Position numbers and translations under genes: made by a program
Shown here: positions 60,267 through 64,000 of the stretch, in pieces
Position numbering within the stretch: the first letter of the stretch is position 1
Layout: each line of letters begins with the position of its first letter
Notes under the pieces: generated by a model
The model's input: only the letters and a program-made list of their open reading frames with translations
Told to the model about the DNA's origin: nothing
The model's database searches: none
Assembly (NCBI GenBank): GCA_020635695.1
Contig: JACJZH010000007.1
Coordinates: forward strand, 124,001 to 188,000
Length of the DNA stretch: 64,000 bases
Reading direction: 5' to 3'
From: Flavobacteriales bacterium
GTDB lineage: Bacteria; Bacteroidota; Bacteroidia; Flavobacteriales_F; PHOS-HE28

Positions 60267-61570
60267 TCGCAGAGCGCGTTCATCGGACCCTCCTCCGCCA
60301 CCGGATGCTGGAACCGGGGCAGCCTGTCCTTGTCGCGGTCAGCGGGGGTGTGGACAGCATGGTGCTCCTGCATGTCCTCCAGCGCCTTGGGCATCCGATC
60401 ACGGTGCTGCATGTGGACCATGGTCTGCGAGGTGCGGAGAGCGATGCGGACCGGAGCTTTGTGGAAGAGCAGGCGCGAAGATGCGGGTGGCCTTGCCAGA
60501 GCGTCCGGCTGGATGTTCGTGCCGAGGCAGCGAAGCCCGGGGTGTCCATCCAGATGGCGGCCAGGGAGCTCCGCTATGCCTGGTTCCGGGAACGCATGAA
60601 CGCCCTCGGGGTCCCGGTGCTGGCAACGGCCCATCATCGTGATGATGCGATCGAGACCCTGCTGCTGAACATGCTCCGGGGTGCCGGTCGTCAGGGGTTC
60701 ATGGGGCTGCCACCCACACGCAACGGGATCGTGCGACCCTTGATCGAGGTGTCCAGGCAGGATATCGAGGCCTTCGCCCGGGAACAGGGCATCGCGTTCC
60801 GCGATGACCCGAGCAACCGGGACCCCGCGTACCTGCGGAACCGTGTGCGGCACGAGCTGCTTCCCCTGTTGGAGGCGCTCCATCCAGGTGCCCGCCAAAG
60901 CCTTGGGAGGGCCACCGTGATGCTCCGTGAGCTGGGCGGTCTTACGGACAGGGCCTTGACCAGGGAATTGGAACTCCGTGTCAAGCCGTTGGGCCTGCCG
61001 TTGTCCGATATCCGGGAGAGCGATCATCCGCATGCACTCCTGGCGGCTTTCATGCAGGACCATCCTTTGCACCCGGACCGCGTGGAGCAGGTACTGGATT
61101 CCTTGGAGGCCGGCGGCTCCGGAAGGTGCTTTCCGGTGGAGGGTGGAGCATGGTTGTTGGACAGGGAGCATCTGCGTTGGATGCCGGAACGGCGACCGGT
61201 CGCCACCATCGAGCTAGGGAAGGACCTCGAACTTTCCCCGGAAGCTCCCGTTGAGGCCCGGCGTATGACCTCCGGCGACCTTCCTGCTCACTTCGGGCCC
61301 GATGACGTCTGGCTGGACGAGGACCGGCTGGCATTCCCGCTTGTGCTGCGACCCTGGCGTTCAGGAGACCGGATCAGGCCCTTGGGAATGACCGGAAGCA
61401 GGCTGGTGAGCGATGTGCTGACCGATGCGAAGGTGCCCCTTGACGTGAAAGCATCGGTGAGGGTGCTGGAGAGCCGAGGAACATTGGTATGGGTGTGTGG
61501 ATACCGCCTGGCCGAGGGGTTCCAGGCCGACGCAGGCTCGCGGAGCGTGGTCCGTATCGTTCTTCGGTAG
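60263..61570 (+). CDS. tilS: tRNA(Ile)-lysidine synthetase
   Basis: A 435-residue enzyme that puts lysidine at C34 of tRNA-Ile(CAU), so that it reads AUA. The PP-loop SGGVDS is at residues 27-32, then LHVDHGLRGAESDADR, TAHHRDDAIETLLLNMLRG and RPLIEVSRQDIEAFAREQGI. The C-terminal substrate-binding region (DRIRPLGMTGSRLVSDVLTDAKVP) is complete. ATG 60263 overlaps the pabB stop by 4 nt. Confidence 0.93.
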   Translation: MIAERVHRTLLRHRMLEPGQPVLVAVSGGVDSMVLLHVLQRLGHPITVLHVDHGLRGAESDADRSFVEEQARRCGWPCQSVRLDVRAEAAKPGVSIQMAARELRYAWFRERMNALGVPVLATAHHRDDAIETLLLNMLRGAGRQGFMGLPPTRNGIVRPLIEVSRQDIEAFAREQGIAFRDDPSNRDPAYLRNRVRHELLPLLEALHPGARQSLGRATVMLRELGGLTDRALTRELELRVKPLGLPLSDIRESDHPHALLAAFMQDHPLHPDRVEQVLDSLEAGGSGRCFPVEGGAWLLDREHLRWMPERRPVATIELGKDLELSPEAPVEARRMTSGDLPAHFGPDDVWLDEDRLAFPLVLRPWRSGDRIRPLGMTGSRLVSDVLTDAKVPLDVKASVRVLESRGTLVWVCGYRLAEGFQADAGSRSVVRIVLR

Positions 61571-61597
61571 TGTCGTTCCGTCATCCATGGACGTTCG

Positions 61598-61605
61598 TAT
61601 CTTCA
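61598..61605 (+). promoter_or_regulatory. Candidate -7 box (TATCTTCA) for the small conserved protein
   Basis: TATCTTCA, two bases off TAnnTTTG, lies 22 nt before ATG 61628. Confidence 0.3.
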
Positions 61606-61627
61606 GGGCTGCCCAATCCAGACCATC

Positions 61628-61918
61628 ATGATCCCCAGCAGTGCCGTTGCGATCGCCAAGGAGGATATCCCATCCCTTCGTTTCCCCCGTGAGGCCGTGC
61701 ATCTTTCCGACGACCACCGGGACAAGCTCAGGAAGAAACTGGACCAGGCCATGCGTCTGGGGAACAACGAGCATGTGAAATGCCGCATCCTGTTCCGCGA
61801 TGACGAAGGCATCAAGTACGTGGAGACCACGGTCTGGACGTTCGACAGGGACCGGATCGTGCTGAAGTACGGCACCACCATCCCCTTCCAACGTGTGATC
61901 GACATCCTGTTCCCTTGA
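61628..61918 (+). CDS. Small conserved protein of unknown function
   Basis: A 96-residue protein with no signal peptide or membrane segment. The N-terminus is MIPSSAVAIAKEDIPSLRFPREAV, then a charged helix (DDHRDKLRKKLDQAMRLGN), then beta strands (KCRILFRDDEGIKYVETTVW, DRIVLKYGTTIPFQRVIDIL). The pattern looks like a compact alpha/beta cytosolic protein and is coherent to the last residue, which supports it being real. I know similar short proteins in Bacteroidota only as hypotheticals. It lies between tilS and the DsbD-domain genes and has its own candidate promoter. Confidence 0.75.
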   Translation: MIPSSAVAIAKEDIPSLRFPREAVHLSDDHRDKLRKKLDQAMRLGNNEHVKCRILFRDDEGIKYVETTVWTFDRDRIVLKYGTTIPFQRVIDILFP

Positions 61919-62004
61919 AGAGGGTGGGATCCAGGCCGTGCGCTTGGTGCGGTGGGAATGCAAGCTTCTTTTTGGCGGGGTCGGGCGAGCCCTTCAGGAC
62001 CGGC

Positions 62005-62012
62005 TATTTTTG
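62005..62012 (+). promoter_or_regulatory. -7 promoter box (TATTTTTG) for the DsbD-N protein
   Basis: An exact TAnnTTTG ending 5 nt before GTG 62018, the tightest spacing in the window. It supports the GTG start. Confidence 0.55.
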
Positions 62013-62017
62013 CGGTC

Positions 62018-62479
62018 GTGAAGTGCTGTGCACCATTCATCGCCACCGTCCTCATGATCGGGCTCGGTGTTCTGCAGGCGACCGCCCAGCGACCGGTGCA
62101 ATGGACGTTCTCCGCCGTTGGCAATGAAGCTGGAGCCCTGGTGACGGCCCGGGCCTTGGTGGATGCCGGGTGGCATATCTATGCCACCGAATTGCCGCAG
62201 GATGGAGGGCCATTGCCCACGATCTTCCAAGTGGAGCCGGAGGACTCGGTGTTATGGAACGGCACCGTGCTGGAACCGGATCCCGAGGATGTGTACGATC
62301 CCAATTTCGGCATGCCGGTGAGCTACCACTCCGGTGAGGTGGTCTTCCGGATACCTGTGGACCATGAGGGTGGCGGCGCGTTCACCGTGGCCGGGGTCGT
62401 GGAGTTCATGGTCTGCAACGAGGAAATGTGCCTGCCGCCGACCACCGTTCCATTCCGGGTGGCCGTGCCCGCACTTTGA
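62018..62479 (+). CDS. Stand-alone DsbD N-terminal (DsbD-alpha) domain protein
   Basis: A 153-residue secreted protein. From GTG 62018 the signal peptide is MKCCAPFIATVLMIGLGVLQATAQ, followed by a DsbD-alpha immunoglobulin-like domain (VDAGWHIYATELPQDGGPLPTIF ... VVEFMVCNEEMCLPP). The conserved redox pair is C133/C138 (C-x4-C). This domain normally passes electrons from DsbD to periplasmic thiol substrates. It is followed 11 nt later by dsbD, which itself has two more copies. Role inferred: additional electron acceptor for the DsbD next door. Confidence 0.85.
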   Translation: MKCCAPFIATVLMIGLGVLQATAQRPVQWTFSAVGNEAGALVTARALVDAGWHIYATELPQDGGPLPTIFQVEPEDSVLWNGTVLEPDPEDVYDPNFGMPVSYHSGEVVFRIPVDHEGGGAFTVAGVVEFMVCNEEMCLPPTTVPFRVAVPAL

Positions 62480-62490
62480 ACCAATGTCCC

Positions 62491-64000
62491 ATGCGTAGTG
62501 CGTTCCTGCTCCCATTCCTGATCCTGGCCACGGTCACCCATGCCCAGTTGCCCGGCATGGGCGAGGGGTCCTTGGAACCCGTGTCCTGGTCCATCAGCAT
62601 GCTCGACCATGGGGATGGCGAGTGGGACCTGATCTTCCGAGCTGATATCGACGATGGTTGGTACGTCTATTCCCAGCAGCTCACCGGCGACATGGGGCCC
62701 ATACCCACCACGCTCGCTTTTGACACGCTTGGACACGTGGAATTGATCGGTGCGGCGACCGAGACCGGCGCCAAGGAGATCAAGGGCCATGACGAGATGT
62801 TCGACATGGAGGTGAAGAAGTTCAAGGGACATGCCCTCTTCACCCAACGGGTCCGTCTCAGTGACCCCACACTGCCCATCACCGGGCGGTTGGACTACAT
62901 GAGCTGTGATGACAGCCGGTGCATCTTCCCCGACCCGGTGTATTTCCAGGTGGTACCGGCCGAGGACCGCCATGCCTTCGATGGGCTCCCGTTCACTTCG
63001 GAAGGCGGCCCCGGAGGGAATGCCATAGGCGACGACCCGGTCTCCTGGACCATCGTACCCAACGACCTGGGGGGCGGACGGTGGCGTCTGGACTTCGTGG
63101 CCACGGTGCAGGACGGCTGGTATGTGTACTCGCAGAACGACTACGGCGACATGGGCCCGATGCCCACGCAGATCGCCTTCGACACGCTGGACCATGTGCT
63201 GCTCCGGGGCGATGCCACCGAGTCCGGCGACCATGTGAAGGAGGGGCACGACCCCATCTTCGAGATGACGGTGAAGAAGTTCGGCCACGCGGCGACCTTC
63301 TCGAGGGAACTGGAGGTGAGCGATCCCTCCGTGGATGTCACCGGCGTCATCAACTTCATGACCTGTAATGACGAGGCCTGCATCTTCCCGGACCCGCTGC
63401 CTTTCGCCGTTGGGCTTGCCTCGGGTTCCATCCGCCTGGGCGACGAGCTGATCGACGGGCCATCCGTTGCCGGCATCGACTACAAGCTTCCCCATGTGGA
63501 CCTGGAGGACCCCGTGGTGAAGGGTGGGGCCGGCACGTCCAATTCCGGTGTCAAGAAGGGCAGCTCCATGTGGCGTATCTTCTTCCTGGGCTTCATCGGC
63601 GGGCTGCTGGCCCTGCTCACGCCCTGCGTGTTCCCGATGATCCCGCTCACGGTGAGCTTCTTCACCAAGGGCAGCGAGGACAAGGCGAAGGGGCTGCGCA
63701 GTGCCATCACCTATGGTGCGTTCATCCTGGTCATCTACCTGCTGTTCAGCGTGCCCTTCCACCTGCTGGGCAGTGTGAACCCGGAGATATTCAACGAGAT
63801 CAGCACCAACCCCTGGCTCAACATCTTCTTCTTCGTCATCTTCATCGTCTTCGCCATCTCGTTCTTCGGCTACTTCGAGATCACGCTGCCGGCCAGCTGG
63901 GTGAACCGGATGGACCAGAACGCAAGCCAGGCGGGCGGGCTGATCGGCATCTTCTTCATGGCGCTCACCCTGGCGCTGGTGTCCTTCAGCTGCACGGGTC
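62491..64000 (+). CDS. dsbD: Thiol:disulfide interchange protein DsbD (partial at window end)
   Basis: The first 503 residues of DsbD, which moves electrons across the inner membrane to periplasmic thiol proteins; the 3' end is outside the window. After a signal peptide (MRSAFLLPFLILATVTHAQ) come two tandem DsbD-alpha domains: residues about 30-155 with C139/C144 (MSCDDSRCIFP) and about 180-308 with C292/C297 (MTCNDEACIFP). The two copies are clearly homologous (both have DGWYVYSQ and GDMGP.PT..AFDTL). Then the membrane beta domain begins, with LLALLTPCVFPMIPLT (C379) and the second core cysteine C501 (VSFSCTG). The usual protein has one alpha domain. Confidence 0.92.
   Translation, partial: MRSAFLLPFLILATVTHAQLPGMGEGSLEPVSWSISMLDHGDGEWDLIFRADIDDGWYVYSQQLTGDMGPIPTTLAFDTLGHVELIGAATETGAKEIKGHDEMFDMEVKKFKGHALFTQRVRLSDPTLPITGRLDYMSCDDSRCIFPDPVYFQVVPAEDRHAFDGLPFTSEGGPGGNAIGDDPVSWTIVPNDLGGGRWRLDFVATVQDGWYVYSQNDYGDMGPMPTQIAFDTLDHVLLRGDATESGDHVKEGHDPIFEMTVKKFGHAATFSRELEVSDPSVDVTGVINFMTCNDEACIFPDPLPFAVGLASGSIRLGDELIDGPSVAGIDYKLPHVDLEDPVVKGGAGTSNSGVKKGSSMWRIFFLGFIGGLLALLTPCVFPMIPLTVSFFTKGSEDKAKGLRSAITYGAFILVIYLLFSVPFHLLGSVNPEIFNEISTNPWLNIFFFVIFIVFAISFFGYFEITLPASWVNRMDQNASQAGGLIGIFFMALTLALVSFSCTG

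Overview
The window is GC-rich bacterial chromosome that I place in the Bacteroidota, probably a high-GC Flavobacteriales-like lineage. Three things support this. There are type IX secretion (T9SS) cargo proteins with C-terminal sorting domains and a PorV2/PorU2-like pair. Lineage-typical families are present (DUF5686, a TolB-like/outer-membrane barrel, a small Lys-rich CDCP lipoprotein). Bacteroidota -7 promoter boxes (TAnnTTTG) recur before genes. I see no rRNA, tRNA, CRISPR array, prophage or insertion sequence.

Layout. 1-3477 (minus): a sulfur module, ArsR-type regulator > TauE/SafE exporter > persulfide dioxygenase-rhodanese fusion > two YeeE/YedE channel halves. 3552-5568: RNase D, a DUF2752 membrane protein and an AT-richer DUF805 gene. 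5633-10910 (minus): sodium symporter > GNAT > M20 amidohydrolase > alanine racemase > second PLP racemase. 11073-13032 (minus): lipoprotein > SprT-like protein > mannose-1-phosphate guanylyltransferase, divergent from mlaE-mlaF (13117-14618). 14672-24351 (minus): five tandem secreted T9SS cargo paralogs. 24556-27427: gcvP. 27584-31819 (plus): secreted protein, UbiA-like membrane protein, kynU, kmo. 31867-40194: FG-GAP/ASPIC lipoprotein, outer-membrane-like protein, MBL hydrolase, PD40/barrel protein. 40205-43980: half-size TauE, M20 amidohydrolase, recQ. 44188-49459: tatC, DUF5686 protein, lptB, purS, pssA. 49537-58839: porV2-porU2-lnt and a further T9SS-exported protein. 59001-64000: pabB, tilS, a small conserved protein, a free-standing DsbD N-terminal domain protein and dsbD (cut by the window end).

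How the genes fit together. Much of the window serves the cell envelope: secreted T9SS cargo, the PorU2/PorV2 pair, Tat translocase, Lnt, LptB, the Mla ABC core, phosphatidylserine synthase and DsbD-type thiol transfer. Amino-acid turnover forms a second theme (racemase/amidohydrolase operon, glycine cleavage, kynurenine pathway).

Two window-wide observations affect interpretation. First, five genes (rnd, sprT-like, two T9SS cargo genes, gcvP) each carry one apparent frameshift while both halves stay well conserved, which looks more like uncorrected assembly indels than real decay. Second, many TAnnTTTG boxes end only 5-9 nt before the start codon, which predicts leaderless or nearly leaderless mRNAs and helps choose start sites.
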